From NCBI GenBank assembly GCA_900542385.1, contig UQNP01000094.1:1-7132 (forward strand): a DNA stretch of 7,132 nt, given 5' to 3'. Positions 1-5,761 of the stretch are shown in pieces. The DNA comes from an uncultured Eubacterium sp. GTDB taxonomy: Bacteria; Bacillota; Clostridia; Peptostreptococcales; Anaerovoracaceae. Position 1 is the first letter of the stretch. Each line of letters starts with the position of its first letter. The notes below the pieces were generated by a model. That model did no database searches and had not been told where the DNA came from. It worked only from the letters and a program-made list of their open reading frames with translations. Both the position numbers and the translations under genes were made by a program.

Positions 1-27
1 CCAATATTTATTTTTCAAATATATTTC

Positions 28-56
28 TTGACATGAAATCTTCGCTGTGGTAAAAA
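28..56 (+). promoter_or_regulatory. Promoter of the pyr operon (sigma-A type)
   Basis: A perfect -35 hexamer TTGACA lies at 28-33. After a 17-bp spacer comes a -10 element TAAAAA at 51-56, preceded by TGG at 48-50, which makes it an extended -10 (TGn). The stretch upstream of the -35 (about 3-27) is almost pure A/T and could act as an UP-like element. Transcription would begin near 62-64, only about 30 nt before the pyrC start codon. This is seen in the sequence; activity is inferred. It is the only strong promoter candidate I see for the seven-gene operon. Confidence 0.7.
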
Positions 57-82
57 TATAAGGATGTCTGAACTTAGAATAT

Positions 83-86
83 GGAG
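83..86 (+). promoter_or_regulatory. Ribosome-binding site that fixes the pyrC start
   Basis: GGAG at 83-86 sits 6 nt before the ATG at 93. The in-frame upstream ATG at 81 has no Shine-Dalgarno sequence at a usable distance (the nearest AGGA is 16 nt away), and the GGAG itself lies inside the four codons that start would add. The start at 93 is therefore preferred. Confidence 0.7.
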
Positions 87-92
87 AATAAC

Positions 93-1286
93 ATGGAAAA
101 GAAATTTAAAACTGTGCTGAAAGTAGGAAATATCGATGCAAGAGAAAGGGAGCGATTCGCCTCTCGCGATATTGATTTTTCATTCTTTGAAAGTTTTTAT
201 ATTTTGCCCGGTTTCACAGATGTACACGTACATTTGAGAGAGCCGGGTTTTTTATATAAGGAAACGGTAAAAACAGGAACTCTGGCTGCAGCGGCGGGAG
301 GATTCACGGATATATTTTCAATGCCCAATCTATCCCCGTGCCCTGATTCTTACGACAATATCAAACCTCAGTTAGAGGCAATAGAAAAAGACGCAAAGGT
401 GAGAGTTTATCCTTACGGTGCGATAACCAAGGATGAAAAGGGGGAAAAGCTGTCCGATATAGAAGAGCTTGCTCCATACGTTATAGCTTTCACCGATGAC
501 GGCCGCGGAGTGGCAGGAGATGACATCATGGAAGAGGCTATGGTGCGTGCAAAGGCGCTGGATAAAATGATAGTGGCTCACTGCGAAGACGAGAGATATC
601 CGAAGGAAAGCTCCGAAAGCGAGTGGAAGCAGCTTGAAAGAGATATGAAGCTGGTCAGAAAAACGGGATGCAGCTATCATGCCTGCCACATATCCACTGA
701 AGAGTCGGTGGAAATAATACGAAAAGCCAAGGCAGAAGGACTCGATGTGACTTGTGAGACAGCGCCTCATTACCTGGTGATCACAGCAGAAGAAACAGAA
801 GATGATGGCAGATTTAAGATGAATCCGCCGATCAAGCATAGAGCAGATCAGGAAGCGCTGATAGACGGAGTAAAAGATGGGACGATAGATATGATCGCTA
901 CAGATCATGCCCCTCACAGCGAAGCAGAAAAATCGGGAGGATTCAAAAACAGCGCTTACGGCATAGTCGGCCTTGAAACGGCATTCCCGGTACTGTATAC
1001 GAAGCTGGTCAGAGAAAATATCCTGTCTCTTGAAGATTTGATCCAGCTGCTTTATACGAATCCAAGAAAGCGTTTTGATATGCCTGCCCTGGATATGGAA
1101 GAGATCCTGAGATCGGAAAACCCGGATTTTGCTATATGGGATCTTGACGATGAATATGAGATAGACAGCAGACATTTCTTATCTAAAGGCAGGAGCACTC
1201 CCTTTGACGGATGGAAGGTAAAAGGAAAATGTATGATGACGGTGCTGGAAGGAAAACCGATATGGAGGAGAGATAAAAATGGATGA
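93..1286 (+). CDS. pyrC: Dihydroorotase, class I (PyrC)
   Basis: This zinc amidohydrolase cyclises N-carbamoyl-aspartate to dihydroorotate, the third step of UMP synthesis, in the cytoplasm. From the start at 93 it is 397 residues. Visible signatures are D-x-H-x-H (H45, H47) followed by LREPG (48-52), MPN at 77-79, FTDDG (D136), AHCED (H163), CHIST (H199) and TDHAPH (D271). These match the metal and catalytic ligands of the Bacillus-type enzyme. The C-terminal RSTPFDGWKVKG segment (367-378) is also typical. Compared with the Bacillus subtilis enzyme as I recall it (about 428 residues), the N-terminal strand region is short, and the spacing from H163 to H199 is 36 residues instead of 53, so one loop is missing. 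All metal ligands remain, so the enzyme is probably active. It is the first gene of the operon, and its last 8 nt overlap pyrK. The longer start at 81 (401 residues) is possible but has no ribosome-binding site. Confidence 0.96.
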   Translation: MEKKFKTVLKVGNIDARERERFASRDIDFSFFESFYILPGFTDVHVHLREPGFLYKETVKTGTLAAAAGGFTDIFSMPNLSPCPDSYDNIKPQLEAIEKDAKVRVYPYGAITKDEKGEKLSDIEELAPYVIAFTDDGRGVAGDDIMEEAMVRAKALDKMIVAHCEDERYPKESSESEWKQLERDMKLVRKTGCSYHACHISTEESVEIIRKAKAEGLDVTCETAPHYLVITAEETEDDGRFKMNPPIKHRADQEALIDGVKDGTIDMIATDHAPHSEAEKSGGFKNSAYGIVGLETAFPVLYTKLVRENILSLEDLIQLLYTNPRKRFDMPALDMEEILRSENPDFAIWDLDDEYEIDSRHFLSKGRSTPFDGWKVKGKCMMTVLEGKPIWRRDKNG

Positions 1287-2025
1287 TGTGAGTTTTGAAA
1301 TAAAAAGCAATGAAAAAATAGCAAAAGATATATACAGGATAGTGCTGGAATGTGAAAGCAAGCAGCACGGAATAAAAAATCCCGGACAATTCGTGAATAT
1401 AAAGATCGATGGTTTTTTCCTGAGAAGACCTGTTTCTGTGTGCGACTGGGATGACAAAACCTTGACATTGATATACAAGACTGTAGGAAAAGGTACGTAT
1501 GCCATGAGCGGATACGAAAAAGGAAAGGTCATCAAAGTCCTTTCACCTCTCGGCAACGGATTTGAGATATCGGATACAGAGGGTAAAAAAGTGCTTACGG
1601 TAGGCGGAGGAGTAGGCGTCCCGCCTATGTACGGACTTTGCTCAGCCCTCGTGAAAAAAGGAGCGCATGTAGTTGCGGTAAATGGTTTCAACATCGCGGA
1701 AGAAGTGTTTTATACAGAAGAATTCGAAGCTCTCGGTATAGAAACAAAGCTTGTTACCGCTGACGGAAGCGCGGGGGAAAAAGGACTCGTTACAGACGTT
1801 TTGAAGGATATAGGTTTTGATTATTTTTATGCCTGCGGACCGGAAGGGATGTTAAAAGCTCTGGACAGCAGCATAGATCCTGCGATAGAGGGTCAGATGA
1901 GCTTTGAAGAGAGAATGGGCTGCGGATTCGGAGCCTGCATGGGATGCTCGTGTATGACAAAATACGGCAGCAAGAGGATATGCAGGGAAGGGCCGGTGCT
2001 CAGAAGGGAGGAGATAATATGGTAG
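1279..2025 (+). CDS. pyrK: Dihydroorotate dehydrogenase B, electron-transfer subunit (PyrK)
   Basis: PyrK carries electrons from the FMN of PyrD to NAD+ through a 2Fe-2S cluster and FAD, giving an NAD-dependent A2B2 dihydroorotate dehydrogenase. The 248-residue protein shows a ferredoxin-reductase-like FAD domain (about 5-98) with the flavin motif RRPVSV at 49-54. It is followed by a nucleotide-binding domain starting with GGGVGVPPMYGL (109-120) and containing CGPEGML (186-192). The C-terminal cluster site has cysteines C215, C220, C223 and C235 (C-x4-C-x2-C-x11-C), as expected for the PyrK family; an extra C225 is also present. The length is normal for the family. The ATG at 1279 is preceded by GGAGGAG (1264-1270), overlaps the pyrC stop by 8 nt and suggests translational coupling. 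Immediate adjacency to pyrD supports the subunit assignment over other members of the reductase family. Confidence 0.96.
   Translation: MDDVSFEIKSNEKIAKDIYRIVLECESKQHGIKNPGQFVNIKIDGFFLRRPVSVCDWDDKTLTLIYKTVGKGTYAMSGYEKGKVIKVLSPLGNGFEISDTEGKKVLTVGGGVGVPPMYGLCSALVKKGAHVVAVNGFNIAEEVFYTEEFEALGIETKLVTADGSAGEKGLVTDVLKDIGFDYFYACGPEGMLKALDSSIDPAIEGQMSFEERMGCGFGACMGCSCMTKYGSKRICREGPVLRREEIIW
2007..2011 (+). promoter_or_regulatory. Ribosome-binding site that fixes the pyrD start
   Basis: GGAGG at 2007-2011, inside AGGGAGGAG and within the last codons of pyrK, lies 7 nt before the ATG at 2019. The same reading frame is open upstream to an ATG at 1944, but the extra 25 residues overlap the PyrK cluster region in another frame and have no family resemblance. 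The start at 2019 is therefore used. Confidence 0.85.
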
Positions 2026-2936
2026 ATATGAGAGTGGAGCTGTGCGGTATAGAGCTGGACAATCCTGTAATGGCGGCCAGCGGTACTTTCGGATACGGAT
2101 ATGAGTTTGCAGAGCTTTACGACATAAACTGTCTTGGAAGCTTTTCCTTTAAAGGTACTACTCTTGAGCCTAAATTCGGCAATCCGCTTCCCAGAATAGC
2201 AGAGTGCGACGGAGGAATGATAAATTCAATAGGACTGCAAAATCCGGGAGTGGAAAAGGTCATAGAAGAGGAACTTCCTAAGCTTGCAAAATGTTTCAGC
2301 AAAAAAGTAATGGCTAATGTAGGGGGAGATTCGCCCAGGGAGTATGCGGAAGTTTGCGGGAGGCTTGAGAAGTGCAGTCAGATAGGATGGTTTGAAATAA
2401 ACGTATCCTGTCCGAATGTAGCTCACGGAGGTATGGCTTTCGGCAGTGACGGCCAGGCGGCAGCATCGGTGATAAGAGAAGTCAAAAGCAGAGTGAAAAA
2501 GCCTGTCATTGCGAAACTGTCTCCGAATGTGACTGATATAGCCGATATAGCGGAAAAATGCGAAGAGGCAGGAGCTGACGGGATCTCGCTTGTGAATACA
2601 TTCTTAGGTATGAGGATAGATATAAAGACAAGGAAGCCGATAATAGCAAACAAAAAAGGCGGATTTTCAGGACCTGCCATATTCCCTGCGGCTTTGAGGA
2701 TGGTATACGATGTATACGAGAGAGTCAGTGTGCCTATAGTTGGGATAGGAGGCATATATACGCCTGAACAGGTGATAGAGATGATGCTTGCGGGAGCTTC
2801 GGCGGTGCAGATAGGTGCGGCAAATCTCACAGATCCGTATGTGTGCCGCGATATAGTTGAAAAGCTTCCAGAGGTCATGGAGCAATACGGTATAGATGAT
2901 CTGAAAGAAATTACAGGAGGTGCTCATAATGGGTAG
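2019..2936 (+). CDS. pyrD: Dihydroorotate dehydrogenase, class 1B catalytic subunit (PyrD)
   Basis: This FMN-dependent TIM-barrel enzyme oxidises dihydroorotate to orotate; with PyrK it passes electrons to NAD+. The 305-residue protein starts close to the family pattern (ELCGIELDNPVMAASGTFGY, 7-26). FKGTT (44-48) carries K45, and substrate contacts lie in NSIGLQNPG (69-77). The catalytic base is cysteine C131 in INVSCPNVAHGG. A cysteine at this place marks class 1, whereas class 2 membrane enzymes use serine. Phosphate and FMN contacts are GGFSGPA (214-220), GIGGI (243-247) and the VQIGAA region (263-268). No N-terminal membrane segment is present, which also argues against class 2. The start at 2019 overlaps the pyrK stop by 7 nt. 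The adjacent pyrK makes class 1B much more likely than the fumarate-linked class 1A. Confidence 0.96.
   Translation: MVDMRVELCGIELDNPVMAASGTFGYGYEFAELYDINCLGSFSFKGTTLEPKFGNPLPRIAECDGGMINSIGLQNPGVEKVIEEELPKLAKCFSKKVMANVGGDSPREYAEVCGRLEKCSQIGWFEINVSCPNVAHGGMAFGSDGQAAASVIREVKSRVKKPVIAKLSPNVTDIADIAEKCEEAGADGISLVNTFLGMRIDIKTRKPIIANKKGGFSGPAIFPAALRMVYDVYERVSVPIVGIGGIYTPEQVIEMMLAGASAVQIGAANLTDPYVCRDIVEKLPEVMEQYGIDDLKEITGGAHNG
2915..2920 (+). promoter_or_regulatory. Ribosome-binding site that fixes the pyrF start
   Basis: A perfect AGGAGG (2915-2920) lies 8 nt before the ATG at 2929. The possible GTG start at 2920 would begin on the last base of this same site and so cannot use it. This excludes the three-residue extension. 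Confidence 0.9.
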
Positions 2937-3630
2937 AGATGTGATAATAGCCTGCGATTTTGACAGCAGAGAGAAAACATTTGATTTTCTCGAAAAATTC
3001 GGTGGGGCAAGGCCTTATCTGAAAATAGGTATGGAGCTTTACTATGCGGAGGGTCCTGATATGATAAGGGCGATGAAGGAGAGGGGACATAAAGTGTTTC
3101 TCGATCTTAAGCTGCATGATATACCAAACACTGTGAAAAAAGCGATGAAAGTTATCGCAGGTCTCGGTGTGGATATGTGCAACGTTCATGCAGCAGGAAC
3201 GGTGGAAATGATGGAAGCAGCTATCGACGGACTTGAAAGCGGAAAAGGCAAAAGACCGCTTCTGATAGCTGTAACGCAGCTGACATCCACGTCTCAGGAG
3301 CAGCTTCTGTCCGATCTTATGATAGACGAGCCTATGGATAAAGTCGTAGCTCACTATGCATACAATGCCAAGGCTGCCGGACTTGACGGAGTAGTATGTT
3401 CTCCTCTGGAAGCCGGCAAAGTCCATGGATTATGCGGCGAAGATTTTCTGACAGTGACGCCGGGAGTAAGATTTAAGGACGATGACAAAGGGGATCAGAG
3501 AAGAGTTACAACTCCTGCTGAAGCAAAGGTAGAAGGATCTGATTATATAGTTGTGGGCAGGAGTATAACAGCTTCAGAAGATCCGTTAAAAGCGTATGAA
3601 AGATGTATAGAGGAATTCAAGGACAGATAG
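2929..3630 (+). CDS. pyrF: Orotidine-5'-phosphate decarboxylase (PyrF)
   Basis: PyrF decarboxylates OMP to UMP, the last step of the pathway, as a cytoplasmic homodimeric TIM barrel. The 233-residue protein begins directly with the first barrel strand (DVIIACDF, 4-11). It contains LKIG with K32 and the family-defining D-x-K-x-x-D (D59, K61, D64) in LDLKLHDIPNTV. Phosphate-binding elements follow: VTPGVRF (176-182) and VVGRSIT (208-214, with R211). Length and motif spacing match the short Bacillus-type group of the family, not the longer group found in mycobacteria or the fusion found in animals. The ATG overlaps the pyrD stop by 8 nt. Nothing in it is truncated or altered. Confidence 0.97.
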   Translation: MGRDVIIACDFDSREKTFDFLEKFGGARPYLKIGMELYYAEGPDMIRAMKERGHKVFLDLKLHDIPNTVKKAMKVIAGLGVDMCNVHAAGTVEMMEAAIDGLESGKGKRPLLIAVTQLTSTSQEQLLSDLMIDEPMDKVVAHYAYNAKAAGLDGVVCSPLEAGKVHGLCGEDFLTVTPGVRFKDDDKGDQRRVTTPAEAKVEGSDYIVVGRSITASEDPLKAYERCIEEFKDR

Positions 3631-3642
3631 GAGGAAAGACAG

Positions 3643-4311
3643 ATGAGCGGCGATATAAAAAAAGAGATAGCTAAGGGACTTTTGGATATAGAGGCAGTGT
3701 TTCTGAGACCTGAAGAGCCTTTTACGTGGGCCAGCGGCATAAAGAGTCCTGTGTACTGTGACAACAGACTGATACTTACAGCACCTGATATAAGGAACAC
3801 TGTCGAGAATGCCATAGCGGAAACAATAAAAAAATACTATGCAGATGCCCAGGTGCTCATGGGTACAAGTACTGCCGGCATCGCTCATGCGGCTATAGCA
3901 GGACACATACTGGGTCTTCCTATGGGATATGTACGTTCTGGCGCCAAAGATCACGGAAGAGGCAACAGGATAGAGGGAAAACTTGAAAAAGGACAGAAAG
4001 TCGTTGTAGTGGAGGACCTGATATCCACTGCAAAGAGCGCCATAGAAACGGTAAATGCTTTAAGAGACGCAGGAGCGGAAGTACTCGGTATAGTAAGCAT
4101 ATTCACATATGGAATGAGTGCGGGAAAGGAAAAACTCAAAGAAGCAGAAACGTCAAACATAAGTCTTACTGATTTTGATACGATAGTCGAAGTAGCAGCC
4201 GATACCGGATACATAAATAGAGATGATATCGAAAGGCTGCTTAAATTCAGAGACGATCCGGCAGATGAAAGCTGGATAAAAGCAGAAGCTCATAACGTAG
4301 ACAACAGATGA
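3643..4311 (+). CDS. pyrE: Orotate phosphoribosyltransferase (PyrE)
   Basis: PyrE joins orotate to PRPP to form OMP, the substrate of the neighbouring PyrF. The protein has 222 residues. It shows the N-terminal hood with [16 protein letters not shown] (27-42), the [10 protein letters not shown] strand and loop (75-84), and the flexible catalytic loop after YVR (97-99), with K102, H104 and R106 in AKDHGRG. The PRPP-binding loop is VVVEDLIST (121-129). After this the family normally has Gly-(Gly/Lys)-Ser, but here it is A130-K131-S132. The acidic E124-D125 pair that contacts the ribose is intact, so activity is still expected. A 12-nt gap follows pyrF, and the ribosome-binding site AGGAGGA (3629-3635) starts inside the pyrF stop codon, 7 nt before the ATG. 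Other phosphoribosyltransferases are less likely, given the VYCDNR motif and the setting. Confidence 0.95.
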   Translation: MSGDIKKEIAKGLLDIEAVFLRPEEPFTWASGIKSPVYCDNRLILTAPDIRNTVENAIAETIKKYYADAQVLMGTSTAGIAHAAIAGHILGLPMGYVRSGAKDHGRGNRIEGKLEKGQKVVVVEDLISTAKSAIETVNALRDAGAEVLGIVSIFTYGMSAGKEKLKEAETSNISLTDFDTIVEVAADTGYINRDDIERLLKFRDDPADESWIKAEAHNVDNR

Positions 4312-4313
4312 AA

Positions 4314-4320
4314 GGGGAGG
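4314..4320 (+). promoter_or_regulatory. Ribosome-binding site that fixes the pyrB start
   Basis: GGGGAGG at 4314-4320 lies 5 nt before the ATG at 4326. An ATG at 4308 overlaps the pyrE stop as ATGA and would add six residues, but nothing Shine-Dalgarno-like precedes it, and GGGGAGG would fall within its coding region. The start at 4326 also gives a normal family N-terminus. Confidence 0.8.
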
Positions 4321-4325
4321 GATAT

Positions 4326-5240
4326 ATGAATCATCTTATAGATATAATGCAGCTTACGGAAAAAGAAATAGACGACCTTATAGATAAAGCAAAAGATATA
4401 ATAGAAAATCCGGAAAAGTACGCTGAAAAATGCAGAGGAAAGAAACTGGCAACGCTGTTTTTCGAGCCTTCTACCAGGACGAGACTTAGCTTTGAAGCGG
4501 CTATGTATGAGCTGGGCGGAAATGTTTTAGGATTTTCCGAAGCACAGAGCTCTTCTGCGGCTAAAGGAGAGAGCGTAGCAGATACCATCAGGACAGTAGG
4601 TGCCTATGCAGATATAATAGCTATGCGTCATCCCAAGGAGGGAGCTCCTATGGTGGCGGCGGCAAAATCCACTGTACCAGTGATAAATGCAGGAGACGGA
4701 GGACACAATCATCCGACTCAGACGCTTACAGACCTTTTGACTATAAAGCGTGAAAAGGGCAGATTTGAAAACATGACCATAGGACTCTGCGGAGACCTTA
4801 AATTCGGAAGAACGGTACATTCTCTGATGGAAGCCATGTCCAGATATGCAGGAATAAAATTCGTGCTTATATCGCCGGAAGAGCTGAAGATCCCAGAATA
4901 CTTGAAGTACGAGGTGCTTGAAAAGAAAAATATAAGCTACACTGAGACTGCGGATCTCGAAGAAGCTATGCCTGAGCTTGATATACTGTACATGACGAGA
5001 GTACAGAGAGAAAGATTTTTCAATGAGCAGGACTATATAAGATTAAAAGACAGCTACATACTCACACCGGATAAGTTGGAAGGAGCCAAAGAAGACTTGA
5101 GCATACTGCATCCGCTCCCAAGGGTGAATGAGATATCCACCGCTGTGGATGAAGATCCGAGAGCAAAGTATTTTGAACAGGTCCTCAACGGCAAATATAT
5201 AAGAATGGCGCTGATACTCAAGCTTCTGGAGGTGAAATAG
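4326..5240 (+). CDS. pyrB: Aspartate carbamoyltransferase catalytic subunit (PyrB)
   Basis: PyrB condenses carbamoyl phosphate with aspartate to give carbamoyl-aspartate, the first committed step. The 304-residue protein has the N-terminal carbamoyl-phosphate domain with the signature FFEPSTRTR (45-53). The 80s loop SSSAAKGES (75-83) supplies K80 to the active site of the neighbouring subunit, and RHP follows at 101-103. [13 protein letters not shown] (127-139) is the next conserved block. The aspartate domain carries MTRVQRERF (223-231; R225 and Q227 are expected contacts) and HPLPR (262-266). The aspartate-specific HPLPR and MTRVQRERF exclude ornithine carbamoyltransferase. The length matches the Escherichia coli-type catalytic chain. 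A 14-nt gap separates it from pyrE. Its stop codon directly abuts the pyrI start, as expected for two subunits made in equal amounts (3+3 chains of each in the classical dodecamer). Confidence 0.97.
   Translation: MNHLIDIMQLTEKEIDDLIDKAKDIIENPEKYAEKCRGKKLATLFFEPSTRTRLSFEAAMYELGGNVLGFSEAQSSSAAKGESVADTIRTVGAYADIIAMRHPKEGAPMVAAAKSTVPVINAGDGGHNHPTQTLTDLLTIKREKGRFENMTIGLCGDLKFGRTVHSLMEAMSRYAGIKFVLISPEELKIPEYLKYEVLEKKNISYTETADLEEAMPELDILYMTRVQRERFFNEQDYIRLKDSYILTPDKLEGAKEDLSILHPLPRVNEISTAVDEDPRAKYFEQVLNGKYIRMALILKLLEVK
5228..5235 (+). promoter_or_regulatory. Very strong ribosome-binding site of pyrI
   Basis: GGAGGTGA (5228-5235) is a perfect eight-base match to the anti-Shine-Dalgarno sequence, 5 nt before the pyrI ATG and inside the last pyrB codons. 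It is the best site in the operon and fits a need for PyrI in step with PyrB. Confidence 0.85.
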
Positions 5241-5657
5241 ATGATAATAGGCAAAATCGAAAACGGTATAGTACTTGATCATATAAAAGCTGGAGCCGGT
5301 ATGGAGCTTTACCGCATACTCGGCCTTGATTCTCTTGACTGTCAGGTTGCGCTGATCAAAAATGCAGACAGTAAGAAGATGGGCAGAAAAGATATAATAA
5401 AAATAGACAGGATAATAGATATAAATCTCGACGCAATAGGATATGTGGATCCTGGGATCACGGTAAATATAATAGAAAACGGAAAGCTTGCAAAGAGGAC
5501 CCATATAGACCCTCCTGAAAAGATTGTAAATGTTATAAAGTGTAAAAACCCGAGATGTATTACTACTACGGAGCAGGAGCTTCCCCATATTTTTAAGCTG
5601 ACGGACAGAGAGAACAGAACTTACAGATGCATATACTGTGAGAGCAAGGCAAAATAG
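5241..5657 (+). CDS. pyrI: Aspartate carbamoyltransferase regulatory subunit (PyrI)
   Basis: PyrI binds nucleotide effectors and transmits inhibition or activation to PyrB. The protein has 138 residues, slightly shorter at the N-terminus than the 153-residue Escherichia coli chain. The N-terminal allosteric domain contains IENGIVLDHIKAGAG (6-20), where D13 and H14 lie in the nucleotide-binding strand. The C-terminal zinc domain has four cysteines, C101, C106, C130 and C133 (C-x4-C, then C-x2-C). Their spacing is identical to that of the Escherichia coli zinc site, which holds the PyrB contact surface. The gene begins immediately after the pyrB stop codon and is the last gene before the terminator. 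Which nucleotide acts as effector cannot be read from the sequence. The identification is firm from the zinc site and the neighbour. Confidence 0.95.
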   Translation: MIIGKIENGIVLDHIKAGAGMELYRILGLDSLDCQVALIKNADSKKMGRKDIIKIDRIIDINLDAIGYVDPGITVNIIENGKLAKRTHIDPPEKIVNVIKCKNPRCITTTEQELPHIFKLTDRENRTYRCIYCESKAK

Positions 5658-5670
5658 GGAAAATACAGAT

Positions 5671-5733
5671 AAAAAATCGTACCGCTTGCATAGGCTGAAG
5701 TTGAAGATCAGCTTATGGCGCGGTACATTTTTT
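5671..5733. terminator. Bidirectional intrinsic terminator between pyrI and the regulator
   Basis: A long imperfect hairpin lies here. The outer arms GTACCGC (5679-5685) and GCGGTAC (5720-5726) pair perfectly. After a small internal loop, the inner arms CATAGGCTGA (5689-5698) and TCAGCTTATG (5708-5717) pair with one G-U. The apical loop is 9 nt (5699-5707). Six A (5671-5676) precede the stem and six T (5728-5733) follow it, so each strand ends in a U tract. It starts 13 nt after the pyrI stop and lies 28 nt beyond the stop of the convergent regulator, so it should end both transcripts. Confidence 0.88.
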
Positions 5734-5761
5734 ATTTCTGTTTATTATTTTTTGATCGTTT

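Noticed and set aside
4..22. AT-only inverted repeat ATATTT/AAATAT upstream of the promoter as an operator
   Set aside because: Six-base arms of pure A/T are expected by chance in such an AT-rich stretch; it is better read as an UP-like element.
1462..1490. TTGACA inside pyrK as a possible internal promoter
   Set aside because: The -35 match is perfect, but the best -10 at the right distance (TAGGAA at 1484) matches only three of six positions, and the site lies in the middle of a coding region.
1052..1694. Overlapping long reading frames on the - strand opposite pyrC and pyrK (for example 1179-1694)
   Set aside because: They mirror well-supported genes, have no ribosome-binding sites, and give Ser/Phe/His-rich translations typical of antisense frames. 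The same holds for the other - strand frames at 372-1175, 2423-2878, 2911-3426, 3586-3954 and 5043-5588.
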